A stretch of 64,000 bases of DNA from Pisolithus tinctorius (GCA_024663395.1 JANFAH010000059.1:62001-126000), one strand, 5' to 3'; positions 47,568 through 60,802 are shown, numbered from the stretch's first letter. Numbers and translations: made by a program. Notes: generated by a model from the sequence alone, not told the origin.

Positions 47568-47766
47568 GGCGAGAGAAGCGTCGGTTTGAATGGTAGGCGG
47601 GGGATGTGTTTGCACAGCAGACGGAGGGGACGGCAATAAAAGGCACTGGAGCGCTATCGATGGTATTGTGTTGAGCGTCGACAAGGGAGAGACAAAAGCA
47701 ACAAGATATACTTACGTGAGAGCTGGCTTATACGACCCGGCCGCACAATAGATCTGCACGCAAGCG

Positions 47767-47825
47767 AAAGAAAAGAAGAAAAAAAGAAAAGAAAAGAAAA
47801 AAAGGCGGGAGGAAGGAGGAGCAAG
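47767..47825 (+). repeat. Purine-only tract in the bHLH copy 1 leader/promoter
   Basis: Nearly uninterrupted A/G run on the plus strand, thus a C/T run on the sense strand of the minus gene about 200 nt upstream of its ATG. CT-rich stretches near transcription starts are common in filamentous fungi. Confidence 0.65.
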
Positions 47826-50800
47826 GAGACGCGGAGTCGAGGATGCGAAGGTTAGAAGATGGGGAGGACCAGAGACGGATTTGATTCCGTCGTTATATCC
47901 TTCCTAACTGGACCCAATTCGGCTAGGTCTTTCCCTATAAGGAAGGAAACGCGTATGTTCCATACAAGGGAAAAGAAGGGGGGGTGTTGCCTCGTGTTGT
48001 GATCGGAATTTCTAGTCCCTTGTGTGAAGCCTTCTGTGCGTAGAAAAAAGGATCTCAAACGGGGATTTCATTTGATATGAAAGCTATTCCCTCTCTGTCT
48101 CTGTCACACTCGTCTCGGCATCTCGCCGGTCTGTGGTCTGTGCTGCGTGTTATGAATCTCCCTGCATTCCTCAACCCCCCCTCTGCCCATGACCCTGATT
48201 CACTTACACACTCTCCCCTCTCCCCCGGTCACACCGCTCCGCCTCCCCGTGCTCCAGACGCTCTGTCATGCCGTTCAAATCTGTTCTCACCGAACCACTC
48301 ATCCGCCCTCTCTCAGCGGCACCCGGCTCCCACTCTCGGTTTGCCGACAGAATTCCTTGCAACGTTGTTTTCATAATACGCTGTCCGCCACTGCGCTAAC
48401 TTTGTGATCAGCTCGCTTTCCCTGCATTGATCCATCATCATTGCACCCTATCATCCTCTTCTTCTTCTTCTTCTTCATGATGACGAAACCCAACTAAGCA
48501 CTCACCCTCTGACGCTCAACGTTCACCATTTTCCAACATTCTCTTATCACCTAACTCAGCGGAGCGCCCAAAACACAAGACGATGCCTTTCATCTATTCC
48601 CGTAACCTTGGTACCTGCTGTGGAACCATCCTCCCAAGGGATTAGAGCGCTTTTAATCGCGGGTGGGATTTGAAAAATTATAATGACTACAACTGCCGTG
48701 ATTCTGGCCTATCAGCTAGTCGGTCCATCTGCGTTATCGACTTCGTCCATCTATTGTGAACGGGCACAGTAATCAAATCCTGTAGGTCCATGTTATCGTC
48801 CGAAATAATTTTTACTCCATTCACTACAACATCTTGTAGCGAGCAAGATCACAAAGAATGAACCCGGCTTCTTCACACCAAGTGGGTTGGAATGACACGT
48901 CTTGTATCAATGACGTTATCATATCCACGTAATTAGACTTTAAGGAGGGATGGCATTCAATCTACATACCTCCACGCAGCAACTGCCTGTCCAGAGGAGG
49001 CGATGCTGGTCTTGTCTTCCCATCAGGGCAGGCTGACCTAACGAACCCCTGGCCAGTTCGTTTGGTCGACAGGCAGACGAATTACGATAAACCCGATGGT
49101 TTACCAAGGATAAGATTAAACAGATAGGCTCTGTTTCTGCCTCACTCCCTCCATTTGATAGATAGAAGGAAAACAGAATGCCAAAGCTTCCTTTCCCCGC
49201 GGCGTTCATATCGACCGTCCCATAGTTGAGGGGCCCACTCGCAAGAGGGAAATAAACCGAAAACAGCGGCATCCGACTGCCCACCCATCGTGCTTGCCGT
49301 CACACCTGCTGATCGGAGCGGATGCGACATATGGACAAACGGACGTTCGCTGAGTATGGAAGAAAAAAAAAAAGATGACGACTCTTCATCAGCCAAGCTT
49401 TGAATGGGTCAAAATCACGGACCAGAACCGAAAAGAGCGTAATGACCCCGTTGAAAACGCACGGCCACAGGGTCGCAGTGGACAAGACAGAACGCTACTT
49501 TGCTCAACGAAACGATGCCCGAAACAGTGTAAAGACGTGAAGACAACAGTCACGGGAGTCCATAAGCCAGGCGCATCAGCAGCGTAGCGTGCACGTCTGG
49601 GAAGAAAAACCACGGTGCTTGACGTGCACCTACCAGATCGGCCAACCGAGATGGCTTACCAGATAGACGAGCGTTTGCGGCCGCAATCTAGTGAATGGGA
49701 GAGGCGAAGAATCGATCCTCCACGGTTGTAAGTGAAATGTGAGAAGATCTGTGGATGTAGGGTTCTCTTCCATTTTTCGGAAGGCTCCAAATTCATGAAA
49801 GGGATCGAGAGCGGTGTCCCTTGATTCGTCACAAAACTATATCCTACCCCTGTATGTATAGAGCGGGTCGAGTACTCAGTAGAAGATTGGCTCCTTCCCA
49901 ACCACAGGGTCATGCGATCCATGGTGCCTCCACATTGTCGCACTATAGAGGAGGAAGAATCTATTATTTACTCTGTATTGCCCCAAACAGCCTCGTTTCG
50001 CGGGCAGGTGACGTGCAGTGCGGCAGGGGGTATGGTTAAGTCACGAAGGTGTGACGGCGTGACACATCTCTTTGTCGTACCACTCATCACAGCGATCTGC
50101 CTGCCATACGTACGATCTCAATCAGATCTCACCTCTATCAAGATCAGAGCGATGTGTACCAGAAAGGCCTCTTCACCCCTCCTTGGGAGTACTCTGACAG
50201 GTTGCCATTTGCCACTCGGTTTGTGATCCTCGAATGGCCGGCCCCCTAATCAGTGTCCCTGCATCTACAGTACTTAGCTGTAGTACTCACACGCGCGCAG
50301 CTGGTCCCTGAAGACCTGAATTCGTTTGCCGCCACTACATCTTTCATGTATGTGGACCCTTGGCGCGTTTGCCATTGCACAGCACGCCTTGCGTGCATTC
50401 TTATCATTGCAGCAGTGACAAACAGGACTACGCCGTATTGGTCCACCCATCTTTGAAAATCGCCTTGTCACCTCACCACGTATAGCGCAGTTGTTGTATA
50501 TTGACAAACCACTGACAAGAAAAGTAAAGGACGCGTGTTCTTGTTCTTAGCGGCCGCCAGAACACCCGTTGCGTCATTGCGTAGTAGACTATACCTCCCT
50601 TGATCTGGAGGTGGCGGGATTTAGATTTGACTCGACAGTTCATATCCGCCAAGGGCACAGCAGAGACACCTTTTCTAGTTTGACCTTGTCGCTTTCCTTT
50701 TCACAACGCCACATTGAGTCGCATCATGTCAACCGCGCCCTAGTTTGACAGAGATGCCCGACGTTTCCTCCTTCACTGAAAGCCCCCTTTTCGAACAAGC

Positions 50801-52080
50801 GAGGGGCGCCGTACCGTTACTATATCACCGCGGAACAACCGACTTGGGATTCTAGTCCCCTACCGGGAAGCCTTTGGTTCCGGAGTACTAACATGTGGCT
50901 TCCCTCCATTCCATAGGTACATTACTGTACATTACTATACAATGAAGCGCGATGTTATGTACCGTTCACAAGCCTAGCCAACCTAGTACTACATTTACTT
51001 TGCACATCCGGCTACCCCGCCAACGTTCGGAACTTTCCACCATACTTGTTCGCATCCAACCCCGCAGCGTTACTGGGAATTCCAACACCAATTTTGGATG
51101 GCCCCCGTGTTCATCGAGGGGGGGTTAGTACCAAACAGAACGGGCAGCCCGGTCCATCCTAAACAAGTACCGGTATACCCTCCGCCCCGGTCGCATCACG
51201 CCACTTGCGTCTGGGCATCCCAAATGACGATAAGTTCTGTTTCATTCCGCCTGTCGGATCCCCACGTACGTATATACCTTATCGTTACCACCCTCAACGA
51301 CGTTCACAATGATTTTTCAATTCGTCCGAGCCACCCCCCGCGTCACTGGTTCCATATCTGAAACCGGGCTCTATTATCTGCCTCCGTTTCAACGTTTCCA
51401 ATTCCCCGTCACGGCTTTACCCTTTCCTCCTAGACCCTACTTCGCACTTTGATTATGAGGTTGACTGACATCACGGTTACCGGCCCGTAGACGTGGGTCT
51501 GGTCGTCCTCACTTGGCGATTCTCTCCCCAAATCATGATCGTGCCCACACGACCAACGCCCGATGATCATCCATGATCACGAGCACCGTTTCCTGGGAAA
51601 GAAGTATCCGTAGGAATGGACTCTTCCTCAGTCCAAGTGCCCTCGGATGTTCCTGTGGCTGGGCGTTAATGTTGGCTGGCGGATGTATTATCTAGACGTC
51701 CAAGTCAAATGTTAGCATTCCGAGATATGAATAGGTTGCCGTGATAGCTTAAACATTTGACTGGAGTCAAGTCTTCTAAATCTTTGTTCGAGTCATCTAA
51801 CGTGATAACCACCAACCGGCATTATTAGCAGAGTAACTTGCCAACTCGAATTCCTGGACGAGGTACGTGGACTCCGAGGACATCCGTATATCGGTGAGGG
51901 ATCCCGTTCCCGACGTCCGGCTACGTTCCGACTCCATAGCCATACACACGCACTTCGTTTCATCACTACAACCGTTGATCAGTTTACCCACCGCAGACCA
52001 AATAGCGACTCCCGAAGTAAATCAGCCCTATTGTCGTGTAGATACCGGCTATAACTCCGTAACGTGGGTCCACGACTTCC

Positions 52081-52518
52081 GAGTTCCAGGTCGTTCCAGG
52101 TAGCAACATCCATGTGTGTAATAATAAGACTCGAATTCCACCACGCTCGTCGCAGTGGTGTCCAAACGAGGGTGTACGTGGTCGGGTGGATAGTTACTGG
52201 AGGGACAGCATTCAGGGTGGTGTGTCCAGAAAGAATGACCTGCTGCGAGAGCCACCTATTAAAATCTCAGCCTGTCATAACCAGTTGCAACTCTTTAAGC
52301 GACTCCACAACCTCAGAAGTTCCAGGTCGTTCCAGCTAGGCCTACCATGCGGATTATTATTAGACTCGAATTGAACCGCGCTCGTCGAAGTGGCGAACGA
52401 GGGTTAGCTACATAACCAGATGGATAGTTACATGTTGGACAGCATTCAGGGTACCGTGGGTGTGGGTGCTCAGGAAAAACGACCCGTTGGGGTAGCCACT
52501 TATTAAAACTTAAGCCTG
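52081..52518. repeat. Diverged tandem duplication, period about 236 bp
   Basis: Copy A (52081-52274) and copy B (52317-52518) align along their whole length. Shared blocks: AGTTCCAGGTCGTTCCAG, TAGACTCGAATT/AAGACTCGAATT, the CGCTCGTCG block, GATGGATAGTTAC/GGTGGATAGTTAC, GGACAGCATTCAGGGT, and CTTATTAAAAC/CCTATTAAAAT followed by CAGCCTG/AAGCCTG. They differ by many substitutions and small indels, so the duplication is old. No coding frame is shared, and no terminal inverted repeats were seen. Confidence 0.8.
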
Positions 52519-53168
52519 GTTGGACGTCTGTTAATTAAATCTAATTGTCCTCTCGTGTCGACAACGCTCGGGTGGCTTACCGACGGGCAACTCGGTACGT
52601 GGATGACTTACATATATAACTCTGACTGCGATGCTCATATACTTGTACATATTCCCAGAAACACGAGAGATTAGCTCGCAGCATTCGTAGGATGGAGGGA
52701 TGAACGCAGCGACCCTGGCATCTAGATTCTAAAGTTAAGCCCATTCTTTTTGATTGGCCCGATCGGTACTCGACCTGTACTGAAGTATTTCAAAATGATT
52801 AAGGTGTATGTTTATGTTTGGCCCTTTGACCCTTGGTTTCGTCGGTGTAGGGCCTGCAGCAGCCCTTCTGGTCTGCGGGCTATTTGCCCCTTGCCGCTTA
52901 GCATAGGACATATCGGAAATGTATATTTCTGGATGGGACGGAGGCGGGACGGCCGTCAAGTATGTGAGAGGTTGCCCGAGTCCAGATATGCAATTAGCAT
53001 TACTGAAGTGCGGTGAAGAGCAGTTTCTGATAAAAGGATCCCTGGCCGTAGATCAATAGTCTGCCTCAAGGGATCCATCAGTGCGACTCGGCAGTCAGGG
53101 AGTCGTGCGTAGTATCAGTAAGCCAACCAACAACGACAGTGGCAGCCTGAGGTCGGTAATGAAAACTT

Positions 53169-53519
53169 TTGAGAGACGAATCGGTCAATTTCGGGCCTTG
53201 GCATGCAGCCTCGTTTCAAAGCCTTTGCGACGGCAACGGTGATACCAACCTAACAGAGGAGAAGAGCGACCCCGATTTAATTTTGGGTTACTCCTTGGGG
53301 TCGGAGACTGAGGGGAACCAATGGGATCAGTGGAGAAGAGATGCGTCCTGTCAACGCATCATCTAAACAAGAATACTGCAGTTTGAGTTCGCCTACATCA
53401 AATTCTTTGGGGTGCCATCTTCAGCTGATGAGAACCCCCACGAAGGATGGACCGTTTTCAGCGGTATCATTGCGGAGGAGAAACTAGCTAAGCATGCACA
53501 TGCACAACAAGCAAACTAG
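53169..53519 (+). other. Weak coding-like patch
   Basis: One frame (NFGPWHAASFQSLCDGNGDT ... SDPDLILGYSLGSETE) ends at a TAA. After CTGCAG another begins (FEFAYIKFFGVPSSADENPH, EGWTVFSGIIAEEKLAKHAH) and stops at about 53519. Composition suggests a former or small gene; no family is recognised and no start codon context is compelling. Confidence 0.25.
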
Positions 53520-54832
53520 CGATATCATGTCCAATATTATCGCGCCCTCACTCTGCGGCCACAACTGAACCAAAGTCCCATCAGCTAAAGGAATCGTGAC
53601 GCGTGTCGATGATATTCCCCCAGCCCAGCATCTCGGAAAGCACTGGGCACCCGAATTACGTCTAACGCCGTAGGCCTGTACTCCGATCTAATTGCACCAT
53701 AGCTTCCCTCAAGAAAGCCACGCGTCAATTTTGCGATCGCAGATATCGGATGTCCATTGGGGAGGCAACGGGTGGGGCTTCGTCATTGCGTGGGTCGAGA
53801 AAGAAAAAAAAGGGAAATCGTGTGCAATTTCGTTCCAGCATTCGTGAATTTGAATGATTCATCACGTTTCATCACGGGTGAAGGGTGTGTGTACATGGGG
53901 TCGTATCCTGCGTGTCGTAGCTGGTAGCGTGTCAGGGGGCATCCTGTACCCCGTGCTCGTGCTAGCGTGACCCAGCCCATACCACAGACTGGACGGCAGT
54001 AAAAAGGCGGAACGGAGTAGCCAAACGGCGTGCGTCTGGCGACAACCGTGATCGTGATGGAAAAAAAAAGGGTAAAGCGTAAATGGAAAAAGACAAAAAA
54101 AACGAGAACGAGAAGGTCAGAAGAAAGGTGAGGAAAAAAGGTATCAATTTTGGCCACCAAGGAAAGGGTGCAATAGGAATCGCAGGAGGGCACAACTCAA
54201 CGGAAAGCCGGAAGTAGGCGGACGGGCGCAAGGGTGATGGAGATCCTTCAAAATGTTTCCGTCCGACATCTATCCACGGACACGTTGCACACTTATCGGC
54301 CCGTCATCATCGACGGTTGACATCGTTGACGTAAATAGACGGCCAGATCCACTGGGGCCCGAAAAACGAGACAGTCGACGGGGGGGCAGACAAAGCGAAA
54401 AGGGTATGACACGAGGCCAAGACGGGGTTGATAACGCAACCGTGATCAAGCGGATTTTGCGATAGTTGCGATCATGCGTCTCGCTCTCAGAACGAGATAA
54501 CTTGGTAAACCAGCCGTGTCGGGATATCGAGCCGCGATGGAAGAAGTATTCCAGAAGAACCAGACAAGTGAGATAACGGGGTGAATGAGCTCCTTCGTTC
54601 GTAAGCGCTACCGGGCGCCAAATAGCTCGACCAGCCCTCCTGCGAGTCCAGAACTCGCCACTCCCTATTGTTGTGCCGAATGGAGCAAGAATAAAAAATA
54701 CAAATTGCGCGACGAGAACAAGAGATGCGATACAAAGAAATGGGAAAAGAAAAGAAAAATCAACGTTGGGAAAAAAGACAATGGAAAGCATGCAGTAGCG
54801 TCCAACGAGAAAATGATTTTTCGGAGCTGGGA

Positions 54833-56016
54833 TCAGTATCTTTCTGATGTTTCAGCAGGGCTCCGTGAGTCCTCCCGCGGCGGTTCCTGACCCTGCACAT
54901 GAGTGAGGGAGTGCGCGGGCATGCCCGGTTCTGGAGGCGGAGATAGGGGTCGACTATCAATGCCATGCATGGCATTATTGCCATTGTTAGTGACGGCAGC
55001 AACCGAGCCTGGGGAGGGGGTGGCGCTGGGAACGCCAAGCGAGATCTTTTCGTTGACTGCTCGTAACCGCTGAACCTCCTGTTCCAACACAAGCAGACGG
55101 GCCTGCATCTCCTGTGTGGTTTTCTCGAGGTAGATGATGTGATTGGTGGCTACAGCATGCATGTCAGTGAAACCGCCGATGCCTAGACCAATCAAGGGGA
55201 AGCGCTAGCTCACCTCGCTCGAGCAACGATACCTTGCTGCTCTTCTGGTTGGAAACGGGCAAGACGTCTTTCAATTTCGCGTAACCGTCGCGTAATTCGT
55301 CTCTACGCCTCTGCTCAGCTTCGATCCTCTGCCGCCTGGTAGCCTCTTTGCGGGAGTGGGCAAGGTTCTCTACAAATGTGGCGCCCATGTCGTCGTCGTC
55401 TGAGTCGTTCAATGAGCGTCCTCGAACGCGTCGTCCGGATGAACTCGTGGTGGGGGAAGGGGTAGGGTTGTAGCGTAAGGAGGAACGATGTACAAGGCTA
55501 GTACCTCTCGAGGATGATGGGGAGCCTGTCCCACTGCTGTTTCTAGAATGGTGGTAAATGCCGTCCGCTGAAGTGTCCGATCCTGAAATGGGGGGAGACA
55601 AGGGATCGTACATGTGTGGAGAGGGCGGAGGGGGAGAGCCAGCAGGCAGAGTCATGGACACATGTTGTGGCGATGAGGTGTAAACAGGTGGCGGATATTG
55701 ATGATGCGAGGACATGAGGCTGAGATTATGGAACTGCAGGCCTTGATGAAGGTCAGGCGCGGAGAGATGGCCTACACGAGCCCATTATCAGATCAACATG
55801 CGGTTAAGGCGAGTCAAGAGACGCGAGGAAGGAGAACCCACGCGGATGAGGGCCAGGATGCTGTACGACTGGATAAGACTGTTGCTGAATCTGCTGGTGG
55901 TTGTACGCGATGTAAGACGTTTCTTGCTCGGCAGGATAATACCCGTAAGGATTCGTTCCACCGAGATTTTGGGTGTGATCATCTGGCATATGCTGTTGGT
56001 GCTGTTGCTGATCCAT
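54833..56016 (-). CDS. bHLH-zipper transcription factor, copy 2
   Basis: Second member of the pair, same strand. ATG at 56014-56016 (MDQQQHQQHMPDDHTQNLGG). The Gln/Tyr/Pro-rich N-terminus is spliced at HPR|HLSAPDLHQG, then MSSHHQYPPPVYTSSPQHVS and a Ser/Pro-rich region. Acidic patch NDSDDDDMGA, basic region RRQRIEAEQRRRDELRDGYA, loop and helix KLKDVLPVSNQKSSKVSLLE, an intron (GTGAGC...TGTAG), helix 2 RATNHIIYLEKTTQEMQARL and zipper LEQEVQRLRAVNEKISLG. The Pro/Ser-rich C-terminus ends SPAETSERY. Relative to copy 1 the basic/HLH block is nearly identical, while N- and C-termini have diverged. An intron splits the HLH here but not in copy 1, so they are separate old paralogs, not a recent tandem copy. 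Confidence 0.88.
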
Positions 56017-57274
56017 CGTCTGCAAGGTCGTGGAGGGGTCGTGGAGTTGAAATGAAAAGTGTGGGTTGGTGGATCGTGAAGAAACGTGAATAAAAGGCAA
56101 GAAAGGGGACCGAAGAATGAGAGAAGAAGGAAGAAACGAGATCCAGGAATCAGAAAACTGTCGAATGGCCCTCGTTCACGCTCGAGGGACCAGAACCGAA
56201 AGCCACACACCCCACACAACAGGTTTAAGCCTCTCCCACTTTTCTCACGCACTCTTGTTTGTACACTAGAGAACAACGAGAAGACGATGCTTTGTACACG
56301 GAGGAGTACGTGCTGCGACCCGCTGGCCCGACATAAACTCGCTAATTATATGAGCTGCCTCGAGGCATCATCTGCATATTAACGACCGGGGGGAGCACAC
56401 TCCCCATCAAAAGGTTGATCCAATAGCCAGCACTCAGTACTCATTGTCGATCGTCGAACGAGGGTGGAGCCTGTGGTATGCACGGCTGCCGTCCCTACCG
56501 GTATCAGCACCGGTGACGTTCGATAGCCGTTGGCAAGTATATGTACCTTATCTACCTCTTCGGTGTCAGAAGCACAGCAGTGGGCCGAGAGGCTGACCCT
56601 GCAGTCTCCTCCCACTCGTGAAAAAATAAAAACAGGGGGCAGAGCTGGCGCAGACTCCGATGGTCATGAGGGTTTAATGAATTCATATATCCATCGTCGG
56701 CGGAAAATACAAGTACTTATGGGTTTGATGCGGCGATCGTCCGGAACGCAAGCCGGTCTCGCAGACAGGGCTTAAATCTCGGAGAGAGGGGACTCCGTGT
56801 CTGACATCTGCAACCTGATACGAAGCCTTTGCTGAGGGACCTCCGAGGACAGAAGTACTGCTAGTAGGTATGTCAGTACGAACATGCAGGAGACGACTGT
56901 GCTGCTTTGCAGTCGGTGTCCAGAAATGGTGATAGCTTCCCACCTGCGATGAACGCGAGACTTTTCGCAGCTCAGTTGTAGCTGCGGGCGCCGTGAAGAG
57001 CCTTAGCGCTCAGCTCAGCAACTCGGTCCTTCACGTTTCATACTAGTAGGCTGAGACGGCACACTGCTTTTTGTATGGCTTGATTTCATCCTTTTCTGCA
57101 AAGAGTTCATTGCGGTCGCGTTTTTCACTTCTGCTAGTTCAGCAAAACGCGATCAGAAACGTCCGGCCAATCCAGCAAAGAGATAATTGTGCGTCTGTCG
57201 ATCGTCATCGCCATCGAACAGCCTTTTTTTTCTCTCTTTCTTTTCGTCCGTAACCGCCCTTGCGTTTAGCCGTA
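56017..57274. other. Spacer between bHLH copy 2 and the plus-strand gene at 57.3 kb
   Basis: Divergent promoter interval of about 1.26 kb. Short frames only, with no domain. Sense-strand CT-rich sequence lies next to both start codons. Confidence 0.55.
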
Positions 57275-60200
57275 ATGCCATCCAAACCAAGTTCTCATGC
57301 CTCCACCAGCTCTCAGAGCCAACAGCCAGTGTGGTCACCTCCGCGCGCACCTCTCCCCCCTCACCGACTCGCCAAGCTAGCCAACGCTCTCGGCGTTGCT
57401 GCGCCTCTTCCTGCAACAGGATCAAGCAATTCATTCTTGTCGCAGTCCGCCGTATCTCCTGCACCCCACCCGCATTCTCCCCATGCCGATATAGGCTGTC
57501 GTGCAGGAACTCCCTCGGTTGCATCTGCACACAACTTTGCGCCTCTACAGTCAAAGTATCTTCTTCATGTCATCCCTCCGGCTTATCTCCCACATGACTC
57601 GGATGTGGGCGAGTCTTCTGACTTGATACCGCTCCCACCTGGCGCATCCGGATATCACACCCAATTTCGGCGCGGGATTCTCGTTTCGCTGCAGTCTACG
57701 CTCCAAGCACAGTTGATCGTAATAGCACGGGAATATGCACTGCCTAGCACTCTTGGAATCGTTCTTTATCTCGTTTGTTCATCTCCACAGGATAGGCAGA
57801 ATGGTGCAGCAGACATTGGAGAACCTGGGCCCCGGTTATCAGAAGACATGTGGAGACACATCTGGACCCGTGTCCTCCGTGCGGAACGCGACGAGGCGAG
57901 CGCCTTCTCTCGAAGTCCGACTCCCAACCCTCTTGGCCTCGGACTTACCGTAGAAACTAATGTCCAGGTTCAGGCACTTCGGCCCTTGGTCACTCCCACG
58001 CGAACAGAAACCCCTCTTCCCCTGTCCACCGCCAACCTCCTGACTCCTTCGCCGACTTCTGCATCATCCGCTTCTGACTTGCGTGCTCAGACCAAGTCAG
58101 CTCCTCCCTCCACATCGCACACTGACCCGGACACCCCAGACACGTCACATTCATCAAATCAAGACCTTCCCGGAATGGATTTGCCGGGCTTGAAATCGCC
58201 GTCTATCATACCTATTCTGGCAAAGGTAGAGTTCGACATTGACCGCAGAAGAGCTGGCTGGTACGAACCTTGGTTACGGAGTCGTCGTATCGCCCACGCC
58301 AAACGAACGGAAAGTCGGTCGAGCAACCGGACCGGTTCTCAGTCCCGCAATGGTGAGGCAACTAGTCCCGCGGACGATAGGCGGGCTCCCTTCGATCTCA
58401 AGCTGGTCGGAAGAATGCAGAAACCCGGCTTCTTGCGCACAGCCGACGAATCTGATGAAGACCGGGTGGATGATGGCGGTTACGCCCCCCTCTCTGGATC
58501 TCCAGATGGAGGGGACGACGAACACCTGGTGGACCAGACCGCTTGCATGACTTCTGCTAGAGATCCGTTGATTGATGTATTTGGAACAGACGCGGAAACG
58601 TGGGCCGGGATCCGTTCTAATTCTCAAGGAACACGGAAGGAGGTTGGTCCGAATGTAGTAGAGCTTGCGCTAGACGCATCCTCACTTGCGCCTCTTCCTT
58701 CGCTGGCCGATGAACGTGAAACGGAGGATGAACCAAACGATGCCACGGAAGTCCGAGAGATCATGCACAACGTGTCTGCGCTGCCTTTACCATCACCCCC
58801 GACCTCTGGAAGTAAACGACCTCCGCCCCTGGTTTTTTCACCCAACGTGTCAAAAGGTGTCGTTCCAGACAACCATGATTTACCCTCGCATGCGACCTGT
58901 TCAACCACCTCACCAATAGTGGAGGATTCCGATTTTCGTAACAAAGAGGGGTTTTCCCTTGAGATGGAACAGGAATATTTGCGCTCACGAAGCCCTGCAG
59001 AGGATAAACGAGTCGGCGCCCTATTTGAGGGATTGGATCTCGGGTTAGATTTCGATGACGAAGAGGAGGTCCGAGTTCACTGTTTGTATGTCGTTTCTCT
59101 GAGACTGATGATACATTACCAAAGTACGACGAGAATGACCCTAATGACCGGCGAAGAAGTCAATATCTTATGAAGGCGAGATTAGATGAGATAGAAAGGG
59201 TAAGCTTCGATGATCACTGCTGCTAGCGGAGGTGAACCAGTTTGCCAGACGTTGGCTCAGTTCTCGCCTCGTCAACTGAAAACAAGCACCGTTGACGAAG
59301 ACCTGACGATCACCCACCGTCGTGCACTTACCAATACACACTCTCCTGATGCGTTCGGCATCAAGAGCCACAGCCCAACACACGATCGGTAGGTGCAAAA
59401 TCTGAACGTGCAGATGGAATGTCGTTGAGCCACATACTGCAGCAGCCAGTCTAATTCCATGTCACACGCGTACGGTGCCGCCTGGCCTGCTGTTCCGTAC
59501 TCCTCTGTAGCCACATCAGTTCGCAGTTCTTCACGGCGCTCCGATTTACCCCCATCACCTCCTAAACTGGCGCTGAATGGTATCACCACTGGGGCTCCCA
59601 AAGCTTTCGTTCCCCCTTCTGCAAGAGGCGGCATGTCGCCGGAGACAGAAGCACGACGGCGGGAACTTGATCAGTCCATCTATCCTGCAACAGTCCCGGC
59701 TCCTTTCACCCGGCAGACTGACCTGACCTCCGACTCCCCCATACCATTGTCTCCAGATCCATTCGGCCGCTACCCTTCTATGTACGAGGAACAGGTTCTC
59801 CCCGTGTCGTCTTACTGGGATCCGGCCACAAAACAGTTCTGCGAAGTTCCCGCCGACTCGCGACCGTCGACGTCGTCAGTGGATGAAGGTTCGCTAGCTT
59901 CAACGACGCAATCTAGCCGATTTTCTGCGGACTCAAGTATAGTAACGGACCTAGTTGATAAAGGTGGGAAGGCGCAGGGGGCGCTCGTTAGTGTAAAGGG
60001 TCTCAAAAAATTGTGGCGGAGGAGCAAAGGTTCATCTGCCTCCACTGCTCAGCCTCCTACCCCTAGTCCTGGAATGTCTTTCCAGGGCCAGCTACCCAGG
60101 CCCCCGCAGGAACAACTTGGACCACCACCTGTAACAACTGCTGCAGCAAGGAATGGCAAAATGAAGGCGCAAATGGACCAGCTCCAGTTCGACCAAGAGT

Positions 60201-60802
60201 CTCCATATCCAATTCACCCCGGAAGACCTTCACTCAACGGTACCCGGCCAATCTCGCCAATCTTGCTACCTCCCGTATCTTCAGGAGAGAAGATGAGCGT
60301 CCGAAAATCCATTCTAAAGTCATGGAAGTCAGTGACAGGGTCGCAGCAGAACCCAGGTGCTTCTGACACGCGGAAAAGCACGGAACGCCCTGTGTCCAAC
60401 GAAACTGTAAAGCCGAGGCGGCCTAGTGTTCTAGACAATAGTGTACCGCCGAGTCCTAGACTTCCTGACCATCTACTCCAGTCTAATCACGCACGGAATG
60501 GGAGCGGCATCTTCGAGCGGAGGAAATCCGCCGGCAGGTCCAAGATGAGCTCAAAAGCGAACTATTCGTCGTCATCACAAGATATGCTCGGCATCACTTC
60601 GCAGCAGCAGCGTTCTTCCATTGTGACGATGCAAGCGCCAGGCTCTGCATCTCCGTCCCATTCCCAATTTTCCGCATCTTCAATGGATTCGAACACGGAA
60701 GGGCGGGGGAGCTTTGATAACACATCCCAATTCGAGGTGATATCTGCACCTAAAGTCCATCCGAATCTTGCTTACCCATATCAAACGCTGGATTTCGAGT
60801 AG
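57275..60802 (+). CDS. Large, mostly disordered protein of unknown function
   Basis: ATG at 57275 (MPSKPSSHASTSSQSQQPVW). The first exon runs about 600 codons. A compact, hydrophobic segment near residues 95-205 (KYLLHVIPPAYLPHD, YHTQFRRGILVSLQSTLQAQ, LIVIAREYALPSTLGIVLYL, EDMWRHIWTRVLRAERDE) is the only part likely to fold. Another short ordered piece is IIPILAKVEFDIDRRRAGWY. The rest is Ser/Pro/Thr-rich with acidic patches. Three introns fit: about 59068-59123 (GTCCGA...CAAAG; weak donor) joining DEEE to YDENDPNDRRR, one starting GTAAGC after LDEIER joining TLAQFSPRQLKTS, and a 54-nt one (GTAGGT...CTGCAG) joining THDR to SQSNSMSHAYGAAW. The last exon has KSILKSWKSVTG and ends YPYQTLDFE. Total about 1130-1150 residues. 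No family is named. Confidence 0.8.

Larger units (their letters stand above)
47568..54832. other. Gene-poor 7.3-kb interval between the bHLH paralogs
   Basis: No frame here carries a recognisable domain or a chain of splice-linked exons. Contents seen: the promoter and leader of bHLH copy 1 at the left (purine-rich tract 47767-47825 on the plus strand, CT-rich 48080-48600, CTT triplets about 48455-48476), the diverged tandem duplication at 52081-52518, a weak coding-like patch at 53169-53519, and A-rich/T-rich runs near 54055-54140. The right end is the 3' flank of bHLH copy 2. Confidence 0.6.

Noticed and set aside
49600..52700. Search by eye for LTR or terminal-inverted-repeat transposons in the empty interval
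   Set aside because: No reverse transcriptase, integrase or transposase motif and no matching terminal repeats were found; only the diverged tandem copies remain.
59400..59460. Apparent double frameshift in the gene at 57.3 kb (KSERADGMSLSHILQQ reading)
   Set aside because: A 54-nt intron with GTAGGT donor and CTGCAG acceptor removes this stretch and restores one frame, so no frameshift is needed.
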